Source: Spinactinospora alkalitolerans
GTDB lineage: Bacteria > Actinomycetota > Actinomycetes > Streptosporangiales > Streptosporangiaceae
Length of the DNA: 64,000 nucleotides
Direction: 5' to 3'
NCBI RefSeq assembly: GCF_013408795.1
Contig: NZ_JACCCC010000001.1
Span: forward strand, 5,766,001-5,830,000
The position numbers were made by a program, and so were the translations under genes. Shown here piece after piece: positions 53,482 through 61,819 of this stretch (position 1 is the stretch's first letter; each line of letters starts with the position of its first letter). The notes beneath the pieces are model-generated. The model had not been told where the DNA came from. It searched no databases and saw only the letters and a list, made by a program, of their open reading frames with translations.

Positions 53482-54402
53482 CTACTCCCTGGCGAGCAGC
53501 TCCCGGAAGTGGCCGAGCATGCGCTCGGGGTCGGGGGCGATGCCGGTGATCAGCTCGAAGGCGTGGCAGGCCTGGAAGACCGCCATTCCGCCGCCGTTCA
53601 GCGTCGGGCAGCCCCGCTCTTCGGCGCGGCGCAGCAGCTCGGTGCGCACCGGCCGGTACACGATGTCGGCCACCCACATCGGCGGCCGCAGCAGCGCGAC
53701 CGGCACGGGCGTTCCCGGATGGTGCGCCATTCCGATCGGCGTCGCGTGCACGAGGCCGTCGGCTCCGGAGAGGAGCCGGCCGGGCTCGGCGGCGTCTCCG
53801 GGGCGGCACCGGCCCCCGGGGAACCGCTCCTGGATGCGCGCGGCGAGCGCGGCGGCCCGGTCCGCGGCGACGTCGGCGATGACCAGCTCCCCCACTCCGG
53901 ACACCATCAGGGCGTGCGCCACGGCGGCCCCGGCGCCCCCGGCGCCCAGCAGCACCACCCGCTCCCGGGGCGCGCCCGGGAGCCCGCGGGCCAGCGACCG
54001 GGCGAACGCCGACCAGTCGGTGTTGTGCCCGATGGCGGATCCGCCCTCGAAGACCACCGTGTTCACCGCGCCCAGAGCGGCCGCCTCGGGAGAGAGGCCG
54101 TCCAGGGCCGCCAGGACGAGCTGCTTGCACGGGTGGGTGATGTTCAGCCCGTTGAAGCCGAACCCGCGCGCGGCGTGCACCAGGTCCCCGACCGACTCCG
54201 GCGCCAGACCGAGATCGGCGATGTCGATGGTGCGGTAGACCAGGCGCCGCCCGAGTTCACCGGCCTCGCGCTCGTGCATCGGCGGGGTGAGCGACGGGCC
54301 GACCCCCGAGCCGATGAGCCCCACGAGGAAGGATCTGGGGTCGGAATCTGCCTCGACGCCGGTGGCCTGCACCGCTACCTCGTTTCGGATCGTGCCGGTC
54401 AC
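53482..54402 (-). CDS. Shikimate/quinate dehydrogenase
   Basis: The 306-residue enzyme has the shikimate-dehydrogenase fold: SGVGPSLTPPMHEREA (substrate Ser pocket), GLNITHPCKQ with the catalytic Lys, ALGAVNTVV, GHNTDWSAF with the Asp, and the cofactor loop LLGAGGAGAAVAHAL. The strand end VIADVAAD, with Asp and no Arg, suits NAD, as in catabolic quinate/shikimate dehydrogenases. It overlaps the next upstream gene, a 3-dehydroshikimate dehydratase, by four bases. It therefore probably oxidises shikimate (or quinate) for breakdown rather than for aromatic amino acid synthesis. Confidence 0.9.
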   Translation of the reverse strand: MTGTIRNEVAVQATGVEADSDPRSFLVGLIGSGVGPSLTPPMHEREAGELGRRLVYRTIDIADLGLAPESVGDLVHAARGFGFNGLNITHPCKQLVLAALDGLSPEAAALGAVNTVVFEGGSAIGHNTDWSAFARSLARGLPGAPRERVVLLGAGGAGAAVAHALMVSGVGELVIADVAADRAAALAARIQERFPGGRCRPGDAAEPGRLLSGADGLVHATPIGMAHHPGTPVPVALLRPPMWVADIVYRPVRTELLRRAEERGCPTLNGGGMAVFQACHAFELITGIAPDPERMLGHFRELLARE

Positions 54403-56303
54403 TGGGACCGCTCTGCTCGCTGGGCCGCCATCCGGAAGGGGGTGTTTGCGGCGCCGTAGCCGTCGTAGCCCCCCTTCCGCTGCACCACCTCGAAGAACAG
54501 CCGGCCGTCCAGCATCGGTGTGTAGAAGTGGAAGAACTCGCCGTCGCCGGCGCGGTCGTAGAGGATCCCGTGCTCCCGCATGCGCTCACGGATGGCGGGG
54601 CTCAGATCCGTACGGCTCGCGAGGTCGGCGTAGTAGTTGTCCGAGATGCGCAGCGTCGCCACACCGCCCTCGCCCATCGCCTGCGCGACGGCGAAGACGT
54701 CGCCGCAGCCCAGTGCGATGTGCTGGGCACCGCCCGCGGCGTCGGCTTGGAAGCCGCGCCCCAGCACCGACGCGTTCAGCGCGATGCGCAGCGCGGCGTC
54801 CGGCCGGGTGAGCGCCCGGCTGCGCACCAACCCGTCCGGGGCGGCCAGCTCCAGGTTCTGCGCGGGTTCCAGCCCCAGCACGGAACGGTAGAACAGCGAC
54901 GCCTCGTCGAAGTGGTCGAAGGGCTGGAACAGGCCCACGTGGTCGATCCCGGTCAGCGGAGTGGCGCTCCCCCGCCGAAGCCCCTGCGCGGCGGGGGCGG
55001 AGAAGTCCTCCAGCCAGGAGTCCCCCTCCACGGCGCCGGCCGGGCAGAAGAAGACGGACGTCCCGTCCGGCGCCGCGACCGCGTGCAGGCGCGATTCCGA
55101 GGGGTCGCGCCGCCGCGGCAGCGGGGGCGCGAGCAGCCGCTCGGCCCGGTGCGCCGCACCGTCGGGGTCCGCGACCGCGATCCCCAGGGCGGTCGCGGCC
55201 GCGTCCCCGCTCCAGGTGTGCCCGAGCCGCGGATCCGCCGAGTTGAGCAGGATCCGCGTGGCGCCGTGCCGCCACATCTGGACGGGTTTCGAGCGGTGAT
55301 CACGCGTGTGCTCGAAGCCGAGCGCCGCCAGGACGGCGCGCACGCGCTCCGCCGAGTCCTCCTCCGCGGCCACCTCGACGAAGGCGTACCCGGCGGGTTC
55401 GACGGGGTCGGGCAGACGGGTGAGCGTCACCGCGGGCCGCGCACCGGTGGGCGCCGCACCGTCGCCTCCCGGCCCGTCCTGCTCGCGGCTCAGCGCGTCC
55501 TCCAGAACCGACAGGGACCGCAGCGCGTCGGCCGCCGTGCGCCGGGGGTCGGAGGCGCGGAAGACGTCGTTGAAGACCTCCAGGGAGAGGGGCCCGGTGT
55601 AGCCGGCCGCCAGCACGTGCCCGGTGAACGCGGTCAGGTCGAACCCGCCCTGCCCGGGGAAGCACCGGTGGTGGCGGCTCCACTGCAGCACGTCCATGGC
55701 CATGTGCGGGGCGTCGGCGAGCTGCAGGAAGAAGATCTTCTCCCCGGGGATGCCGCGGATCCCGGCGGGATCGTCGCCCTTGGAGAGGATGTGGAAGCTG
55801 TCCAGGCAGACCCCCAATGAGGGGTGGTCGGCCTCGGCGACGACGCGCCAGGAGTGCGCGTAGTCGTCGACCCGGCTGCCCCAGGCCAGCGCCTCATAGG
55901 CGATGCGCACCCCGAACGGCGCGGCCGTCTCGGCGAGACGGTGCAACTGCGCCGCCGCGCGCGCGTCGTCGTCGATGGCCGACTCCGAGGCGTTGGAGCA
56001 GACGAGCAGGGTGTGCACGCCGAGCTCCACCATCAGCGCGAACTTGGCCTCGGCCCGCCGCAGGTTGCGTTCCAGCCGGGCGTCGTCGACGCCTTCGAAG
56101 TCGCGGAAGGGCTGGTACAGGTCGAGGCCCAGTCCGAGCGACTCCGCCAGCCCCCGGACCTCCCGCGGCGGCATCGGGGAGGCGACGAGGTCGTTGTCGA
56201 AGACCTCGACGCCGTCGAATCCGGCTGCCGCGGCCGCCCGCAGCTTCTCCTCCAGGGTTCCACTGAGCGACACGGTGGCGATGGAACGCCGCATGCTCCT
56301 CAC
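54399..56303 (-). CDS. quiC: 3-Dehydroshikimate dehydratase (sugar-isomerase/HPPD two-domain type)
   Basis: The 634-residue enzyme joins an AP-endonuclease-2-like TIM barrel (residues ~1-270; SIATVSLSGTLEEKLRAAAA; VCLDSFHILSKGDDPAG) to a C-terminal 4-hydroxyphenylpyruvate-dioxygenase-like VOC pair (GIDHVGLFQPFDHFDEASLF; QHIALGCGDVFAVA; FHFYTPMLDGRLFFEVVQRK). This arrangement is known for bacterial 3-dehydroshikimate dehydratases, which form protocatechuate. The iron ligands in the second part appear conserved (His ... His ... Glu). The GTG at 56303 follows GAGGAA; an ATG three codons later is the alternative. The symbol is by function. Confidence 0.87.
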   Translation of the reverse strand: MRSMRRSIATVSLSGTLEEKLRAAAAAGFDGVEVFDNDLVASPMPPREVRGLAESLGLGLDLYQPFRDFEGVDDARLERNLRRAEAKFALMVELGVHTLLVCSNASESAIDDDARAAAQLHRLAETAAPFGVRIAYEALAWGSRVDDYAHSWRVVAEADHPSLGVCLDSFHILSKGDDPAGIRGIPGEKIFFLQLADAPHMAMDVLQWSRHHRCFPGQGGFDLTAFTGHVLAAGYTGPLSLEVFNDVFRASDPRRTAADALRSLSVLEDALSREQDGPGGDGAAPTGARPAVTLTRLPDPVEPAGYAFVEVAAEEDSAERVRAVLAALGFEHTRDHRSKPVQMWRHGATRILLNSADPRLGHTWSGDAAATALGIAVADPDGAAHRAERLLAPPLPRRRDPSESRLHAVAAPDGTSVFFCPAGAVEGDSWLEDFSAPAAQGLRRGSATPLTGIDHVGLFQPFDHFDEASLFYRSVLGLEPAQNLELAAPDGLVRSRALTRPDAALRIALNASVLGRGFQADAAGGAQHIALGCGDVFAVAQAMGEGGVATLRISDNYYADLASRTDLSPAIRERMREHGILYDRAGDGEFFHFYTPMLDGRLFFEVVQRKGGYDGYGAANTPFRMAAQRAERSQ

Positions 56304-56339
56304 TCCGATTCCTCGTGGTCGGGCTCGCGGTCGGGCGGG

Positions 56340-57338
56340 TTACTCGGTCCCCTGGAAGGACTCGTAGAGCGCCAGCTCATCGCCGTCGAGGTCGTCCAGG
56401 AAGTACTCCCGGGCCCGGGAGCGGAAGGCGTCCACGTCGACGTCGTCGACGACCTCCATGGCCCCGGTCTCCTCCCACTCGGCGAGGATCTCGGCCTCGG
56501 CCTCCTCGACGCAGGCGCGGTTCTCGGCGCGGACGTCGCTCACCGCCGTCTGGACCGCCTCGCGCTGCTCCTCGTTGAGCCGGTCCCAGGTCTGGCCGGA
56601 GACGACGATCATCTGCGAGCCGATCTGGTGGCTGGTGAGGCTGATGTGGGTCTGGACCTCCTGGAAGTTGTCCCCGTGGATGGTCGGGACGGGGTTCTCC
56701 TGGCCGTCGACGGTGCCCTGCTGCAGGGCGAGGTAGACCTCCTCGAAGGCGACGGTGGTCGGGGTCGCGCCCAGGGCCTCGGCGTTGGCGAGGTAGATCG
56801 GCGAGTCCGGGAAGCGCATGCGCAGCCCGTCCAGGTCGCCGGGGGTGCGGATCGGCTTGTCGGCGGTGAAGTGGCGGTCGCCGAAGTACCACACGTCCAG
56901 GATCCTGGCGCCGGTGGCCTCCTCGAAGTCGCTCTTCAGCTCCTCCGACCGGTCCGAGTCGAAGAACGCGAACATCTGGTCGGCGTCCTCGAAGGCGTAG
57001 GCCGCGTCGAAGACCCCGATCGGCTCGTAGGCCGAGCCGAGCGCGGCGGAGCCCTGGACGTCCATGTCGATGTCGCCGGACATCACCGAGGCGAAGGTCT
57101 CGGTGTTCGCGCCGAGCTGGCTGTTGGGGAACGTGTCGATGGAGACGCCGACACCGGCGTCCTCGACCTGCTGTGCGACCAGGTCGATGCCGCACCGGGT
57201 GTGCGGGTGGTCCTCGGTGTAGCTGTTGGCGAAGGAGAGCGTGAGCTCCCCGTCGGCGGCCTCGCCGCCACCGCCGCAGCCGGCGAGGCCGAGAGCGGCA
57301 GCGGGGACGAGCGCCATCCAGCGGTATCCGGTACGCAT
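56340..57338 (-). CDS. dctP: TRAP transporter solute-binding lipoprotein (DctP family)
   Basis: The 332-residue protein starts with a signal and lipobox (VPAAALGLAGCGGGG), so it is tethered outside the membrane. The DctP fold is recognisable: LTLSFANSYTEDHPHTRCG, FPNSQLGANTETFASVMSGD, the carboxylate-binding Arg in GLRMRFPDSPIYLANAEALG, and VYLALQQGTVDGQENPVPTI. TRAP systems take up organic acids with a sodium gradient. The following enzymes point to shikimate, quinate or 3-dehydroshikimate as the ligand. Confidence 0.94.
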   Translation of the reverse strand: MRTGYRWMALVPAAALGLAGCGGGGEAADGELTLSFANSYTEDHPHTRCGIDLVAQQVEDAGVGVSIDTFPNSQLGANTETFASVMSGDIDMDVQGSAALGSAYEPIGVFDAAYAFEDADQMFAFFDSDRSEELKSDFEEATGARILDVWYFGDRHFTADKPIRTPGDLDGLRMRFPDSPIYLANAEALGATPTTVAFEEVYLALQQGTVDGQENPVPTIHGDNFQEVQTHISLTSHQIGSQMIVVSGQTWDRLNEEQREAVQTAVSDVRAENRACVEEAEAEILAEWEETGAMEVVDDVDVDAFRSRAREYFLDDLDGDELALYESFQGTE

Positions 57339-57380
57339 CGAACGCCTCCTAGGGGAATGGTGCGGCGGGGTGATTCGGGG

Positions 57381-58655
57381 TTAGAGGCCCAGGTGGTCGG
57401 GGAGGAACAGGACCAGATCCGGCGCCACGGTCAGCAGCACGAGGACCAGTACGAGCGGGATCAGGAACGGGGCGGTGCCGCGGAACACCTCGTGCATCGG
57501 TGACCTGGTCGCCGAACCGAGGACGAAGAGCACGCCGCCGATGGGCGGAGTGAGCAGGCCCAGCATGAGGTTCAGGATCGCGATGACGCCGAAGTGCACC
57601 GGGTCCACACCGAACTGCACGGCGATCGGCAGCAGCACCGGCACGGTGATCACCAGCGCGGCGACCGGCTCCAGGACCATGCCGATGAGGATCAGGACGA
57701 GGTTGACCAGGAGGAGGAACACGACCGGGCTGTCGGTGAGGCCCAGCAGGAACGACGCGACGTCCTGCGGCACCCGTTCGCGGGCGAGGATCCATCCGAG
57801 GAGTCCGGAGGCCGCCAGGATGATCGCGATGGACGCCGCTGCCGTCGCGGTCTCCACCGCGATCCGCCACAGTGTGCGGAGGCTGAGCTCGCGGTAGCAG
57901 AAGCCGAGCACCATGACGTAGGCCGCGCCAACCGCGGCGGCCTCGGTGGGGGTGAAGAGCCCGCCGAGGATGCCGCCGAGCAGGATGACCGGTGCGCCGA
58001 GCGGGCCGATGACGCGCACGGTGGCCGCGCTCACCTCGCCCCGCGTCGCGCGCCGACCCGCCAGGTGGGGCTTGTCGCGGCTCCAGAGGAACACGGCCAG
58101 GACGAGCCCGCCGGCGACCAGAAAGGCGGGGACCACCGCGGCCGCGAACAGGGCCGCGGTGGACACCGCGGCGACCGACGCGTAGACGATCGCGGGGATG
58201 CTGGGCGGCATGATCGGGCTGATCAGGCTGGACGCCGCGGAGAGCCCCAGAGCGAAGCGGCGGGGGTAGCCGCGGCGGACCATCGCCGGGACCTCCATCT
58301 TGCCCAGCCCGGCGACGTCGGCCAGCGCGGCCCCGCTCATCCAGGAGAAGCCGACGCTCACGCCGATGTTGACGTAGCCAAGGCTCCCGCGCACCCGGCC
58401 GAAGAGCACCTGGGCGAAGGCGAAGATGCGCTCGGCGATGCCGGTGTGGTTGGCGGTGACACCGACCAGGACGAACAGGGGGACCGCGAGCAGCGGGAAG
58501 CTGTTGACCTCCTGCGCGGCCGTCCGCAGGCTCAGGCCGGTGGACTGGTCGGTCACCGCCATGTAGGTGACGCACGGGCCGAGGATGGCGAAGGCGATGG
58601 GGACCCGCAGCGCCAGCAGGACGAGGATTCCCAGGATGACCAGTCCGGCACTCAT
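57381..58655 (-). CDS. dctM: TRAP transporter large permease (DctM family)
   Basis: The 424-residue membrane protein has about twelve helices (VILGILVLLALRVPIAFAIL at the start) and the DctM signatures FPLLAVPLFVLVGVTANHTG, GLSAASSLISPIMPPSIPAI and LGLLTPPIGGVLFVLGSATR. It forms the transport channel with the small DctQ subunit, whose gene overlaps it by four bases upstream. Confidence 0.95.
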   Translation of the reverse strand: MSAGLVILGILVLLALRVPIAFAILGPCVTYMAVTDQSTGLSLRTAAQEVNSFPLLAVPLFVLVGVTANHTGIAERIFAFAQVLFGRVRGSLGYVNIGVSVGFSWMSGAALADVAGLGKMEVPAMVRRGYPRRFALGLSAASSLISPIMPPSIPAIVYASVAAVSTAALFAAAVVPAFLVAGGLVLAVFLWSRDKPHLAGRRATRGEVSAATVRVIGPLGAPVILLGGILGGLFTPTEAAAVGAAYVMVLGFCYRELSLRTLWRIAVETATAAASIAIILAASGLLGWILARERVPQDVASFLLGLTDSPVVFLLLVNLVLILIGMVLEPVAALVITVPVLLPIAVQFGVDPVHFGVIAILNLMLGLLTPPIGGVLFVLGSATRSPMHEVFRGTAPFLIPLVLVLVLLTVAPDLVLFLPDHLGL

Positions 58656-59209
58656 CGAATCGGCTCCTCCGGGTCGGCGCCTTCGGCGGGCAGCGCGTCG
58701 GGATCGGGGGATCCCGGCAGGAACGCGTTGGCGACGGCGCGCAGCGCGGCCAGGGCCAGCCCGGCCATGGGGATCGCGTAGGTCCAGGACACGGGGATGC
58801 CGAGCGCCGGCGTGGTCTGCGGCGAAGCGCTGAGCACCAGTTCGGCGGCCTCAACGGTGAACGTCAGGCACACGGCCGCGACCACGAGGTTCGACAGGAT
58901 CCAGATCGTGCGCTTGACCCCGGCCCAGGGCAGGAAGTCGGCCAGCTTCAGGGTGATGTGCTCATCACGGCCCACCAGGTATCCGGCCAGGGAGAAGGTC
59001 AGCCACACCAGCGCGTAGCGGGCGAGCTCACCGGTCCAGACCCAGCCGACGACGGGCAGGTGGCGCTGGCTCGCCTGAGTCAGCATCAACGCGGAGATCA
59101 CGAACAGCAGCGCGACACCGACGATCATCTCGCCGGTTTCCAGCCATCGGATCGGCGCAGGGCGGGACCGCGGTGGTCCATCGCCGGATGTTTCGGGGGC
59201 ATCAGTCAT
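58652..59209 (-). CDS. dctQ: TRAP transporter small permease (DctQ family)
   Basis: The 185-residue protein has four transmembrane helices (TGEMIVGVALLFVISALMLT; GELARYALVWLTFSLAGYLV; WILSNLVVAAVCLTFTVEAA; WTYAIPMAGLALAALRAVA). VGRDEHITL between helices two and three is a DctQ hallmark. It is the first gene of the minus-strand operon that runs to 53482, and possibly 50762, and faces the divergent LacI gene. Confidence 0.93.
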   Translation of the reverse strand: MTDAPETSGDGPPRSRPAPIRWLETGEMIVGVALLFVISALMLTQASQRHLPVVGWVWTGELARYALVWLTFSLAGYLVGRDEHITLKLADFLPWAGVKRTIWILSNLVVAAVCLTFTVEAAELVLSASPQTTPALGIPVSWTYAIPMAGLALAALRAVANAFLPGSPDPDALPAEGADPEEPIR

Positions 59210-59320
59210 CCGGAAAGGCTCCGCTCAACGAACAAGACACGTATATGCGCTGCTCAGAGAGCAAATCAGCCCCCATCCGCAGAACATGTGTGTGAACACT
59301 AGATTTCCGGGGACGGCGAC

Positions 59321-59334
59321 GGCAAGCGATTGCC
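59321..59334. promoter_or_regulatory. LacI-type operator
   Basis: GGCAAGCGATTGCC is a near-perfect palindrome (six of seven pairs) with the central CG and outer GCAA/TTGC of LacI-family operators. It lies 33 bases before the LacI start and about 110 bases before the divergent TRAP operon, where it can control both. Confidence 0.7.
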
Positions 59335-59366
59335 AAATATTGTCATCAGGTGTGCAAAATGGACGC

Positions 59367-60368
59367 ATGAGCTCCCCCAAGCGCACGACCATCTACGACG
59401 TCGCCCGCGAGGCCGGCGTCGCGGCCTCCACCGTCTCCCGCGCCTTCAGCAATCCCCGGCGGGTCAACGCCACCACCCGCGAACACGTGCTGGAGATCGC
59501 CGAACGCCTCGGCTACCGGCCCAACCCGCTCGCCACCGCCCTGCAGTCGGGGCGCACGGCCACGATCGCGATGCTCGTCCCCGACATCACCAACCCGCAC
59601 TTCTTCGGCACGATCCACGGCGCGGAGCGCCGGGCGAGCGCGGCGGGGATCACCTTCATCCTCAGCTACACCGAGGAGTCCGCCGACAACGAGCGCAGCC
59701 AGATCGAGCGGCTGGCCCGGTCGGTGGACGGCTTCGTGCTCGCGGCGAGCCGGATGTCGGACGGCACGACCGTCGAACTCGCCAGGGAGCACAACCTCGT
59801 TCTGGTGAACAGAGAGGTCGAAGGGCTGCCCAGCGCGGTCGTCGACAACGGACCGGGAAGCTGGCAGATCGTGGAGCACCTGGCCTCACTGGGGCACCGT
59901 TCGCTGGTCTACCTCTCCGGACCGCACCAGTCGTGGCTCGCCGGGGAGCGGTGGCGCGCGCTGCGCGCGGGAGCGGAGCAGCGGGGTATGACGGCGGCGC
60001 GGCTGGGACCGTTCCCACCGCGAGTCGTCGGCGGCGGCGCGGCCGCGGACGCCGCCCTGGTCTCCGGGGCGACGGCCGTCGTGGCCCACAACGACCTGCT
60101 GGCGATCGGCATCCTGCGCCGGTTCGCCGAGCGCGGCGTGCGCGTCCCCCAGGAGATCAGCGTGGTCGGCTACGACGACATCTTCGGCGCCGACTTCTGC
60201 GTGCCCGCGCTCACCACCCTCGCCGGCCCGCACGAGGAGGCGGGCCGCGCCGCCGTGGAGCTCCTCCTGAGGAGAGGATCCCCCTCCGCCGCGGAGACGG
60301 CCCCCCGCCGCGTCACCCTCTCCTCCCACCTCGTCATCCGCGACTCCACCGGCCCGGCTCCGAGGTGA
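59367..60368 (+). CDS. LacI-family transcriptional regulator
   Basis: The 333-residue repressor begins TIYDVAREAGVAASTVSRAF (helix-turn-helix, residues ~8-27), with NPLATALQSGRTATIAMLVP after the hinge and a sugar-binding-type sensor domain (VVAHNDLLAIGILRRFAERG; ISVVGYDDIFGADFCVPALT). The ATG at 59367 directly precedes the helix-turn-helix; a longer frame to 59286 would overlap the operator. It is divergent from the TRAP/shikimate operon and is its probable repressor, with the imported acid or a product as inducer. Confidence 0.93.
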   Translation: MSSPKRTTIYDVAREAGVAASTVSRAFSNPRRVNATTREHVLEIAERLGYRPNPLATALQSGRTATIAMLVPDITNPHFFGTIHGAERRASAAGITFILSYTEESADNERSQIERLARSVDGFVLAASRMSDGTTVELAREHNLVLVNREVEGLPSAVVDNGPGSWQIVEHLASLGHRSLVYLSGPHQSWLAGERWRALRAGAEQRGMTAARLGPFPPRVVGGGAAADAALVSGATAVVAHNDLLAIGILRRFAERGVRVPQEISVVGYDDIFGADFCVPALTTLAGPHEEAGRAAVELLLRRGSPSAAETAPRRVTLSSHLVIRDSTGPAPR

Positions 60369-60538
60369 GGCGCGCCGGGGCCCGGGGCGGGGACGCGGCC
60401 GGGCGGACCGGTGGAGGCGGGTGGTCGGGGTCCGGATGTGCTCCACCGGTTCGATGAGTCCGCGGACGTCGCACCGATTACGGACAAGGGGTGACCGCAA
60501 ATGCTCCTAGCGTCTCCGCCATGACGGAAGGAGTTTCC

Positions 60539-61363
60539 ATGACCATTCTCGTGACCGGCGCCACCGGCAACGTGGGCCGCCCGCTCGTCGAGCGGCTTCT
60601 GGCCGCCGGGCACCGGGTCCGCGCCCTCACCCGCACCCCGGAGAAGGCCGGCCTCCCGGCCGGCGCCGAAGTGGTCGCGGGCGACCTGACCGAGGCGGCG
60701 AGCCTGTCCGCGGCCTTCGAGGGCGTCGTCGCCGCACATCTGATCAGCTTCAACGGAGCGGACTTCGCGCCGCTGGCCAACGGCGCGGAGATCATGGACC
60801 TGGCGAAACGGGCCGGCGTGCGCAGGGTGACGGTCCTCAAGGAGGACGTGGCGAAGAGCCCACTGGACGAGGCGGTCGAGGCCAGCGGGCTGGAGTGGAC
60901 CCACCTGATGCCGGTGGAGTTCATGTCCAACGTCCTGGAGTGGGCGGAGTCGGTCCGGACCGAAGGCGTGGTCCGCGAGGCGTTCGCCGAGGCCAAGAGC
61001 GCGATGGTCCACGAAGCCGACATCGCCTCGGTCGCCGCGACCGCGCTGACCGGCGACGGCCACGCCGGCCGGGAGTACTGGCTGACCGGGCCGGAGGTGC
61101 TGACCCACCCGGACAAGGTGCGCACGATCGGCGACGTCCTCGACCGCGACGTGCGCTACGTCGAACTCGGCGGGGACGAGATCGTCGCGGAGTGGCGCCG
61201 CAGCGGCTTCTCCGAGGACGACATCGAGTTCTTCCTGGCCATGCGGACCGACCCGCCGGAGGCCGGGTACACCGTGCTGCCCACCGTGGAGGAGGTCACC
61301 GGCCGCCCGGCCCGGACCTTCGCACAGTGGGTGCGGGAGAACGCCGCCGCCTTCGGAGGCTGA
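60539..61363 (+). CDS. NmrA-like NAD(P)-binding protein
   Basis: The 274-residue atypical SDR starts MTILVTGATGNVGRPLVERL with the Gly-rich cofactor loop. Basic residues after the second strand (ALTRTPEKAG) favour NADP. There is no YxxxK pair, as usual in the NmrA/HSCARG/quinone-reductase-like group, which senses redox cofactors or reduces quinones. AAGGAG lies before the ATG. It seems to be a single-gene unit between the LacI gene and the DHA2 exporter. Confidence 0.88.
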   Translation: MTILVTGATGNVGRPLVERLLAAGHRVRALTRTPEKAGLPAGAEVVAGDLTEAASLSAAFEGVVAAHLISFNGADFAPLANGAEIMDLAKRAGVRRVTVLKEDVAKSPLDEAVEASGLEWTHLMPVEFMSNVLEWAESVRTEGVVREAFAEAKSAMVHEADIASVAATALTGDGHAGREYWLTGPEVLTHPDKVRTIGDVLDRDVRYVELGGDEIVAEWRRSGFSEDDIEFFLAMRTDPPEAGYTVLPTVEEVTGRPARTFAQWVRENAAAFGG

Positions 61364-61819
61364 AACGGCGGTACCGGTGCCGCGCCGCCCACGCCGCCTG
61401 CTCGGGCTCCGGACCGAAACCGCGGTGTCGGTGCGCGTCCAAGGCGACGGGTCCGCTCCGCGTACCGGGGTACGACGGTCCTCACCGAATCAACGACTCA
61501 GGACACCAGGGGTCACGCGGGACAATGGTCCACCCGCACGCCGCTTCCGTCCTGGGGCGGGCCTTGAAAGCCCCTTGGGATGAGGGCGGAACCCAAGAGG
61601 AGCACCGCGATGGTCACCTGGCGCCGGCTCGGGCCGGAGGGCGCTCCGCCGTCCGGGGCGCCGACCGCCTGACCGCCGAGTGCGGCCGGGCCTCGCGCCG
61701 GGCCGTTCCACTCGAAGAGGCCCACGTCACATCGGGCGCCGATGAGTTCCGCGTCGACCCGTCGTCTACATAAGCAGCGCCTCGAACAGGCGTTCGCCAT
61801 TGTGGACGAGAGGACCTCC
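61364..61819. other. Intergenic upstream of the DHA2 exporter
   Basis: About 455 bases in which I see no gene. The usual divergent TetR-type regulator of DHA2 exporters is not present. Open frames on both strands here have Arg/Pro/Gly-rich composition and no family. The exporter frame itself stays open to 61742, but the preferred ATG is at 61820. Confidence 0.4.

Noticed and set aside
50897-54238. A 1113-codon plus-strand frame across the PEP-synthase-like and shikimate dehydrogenase genes
   Set aside because: It spans two unrelated minus-strand genes and a gap, with Gly/Arg/Asp-rich low-information sequence; a frame artefact of high GC.
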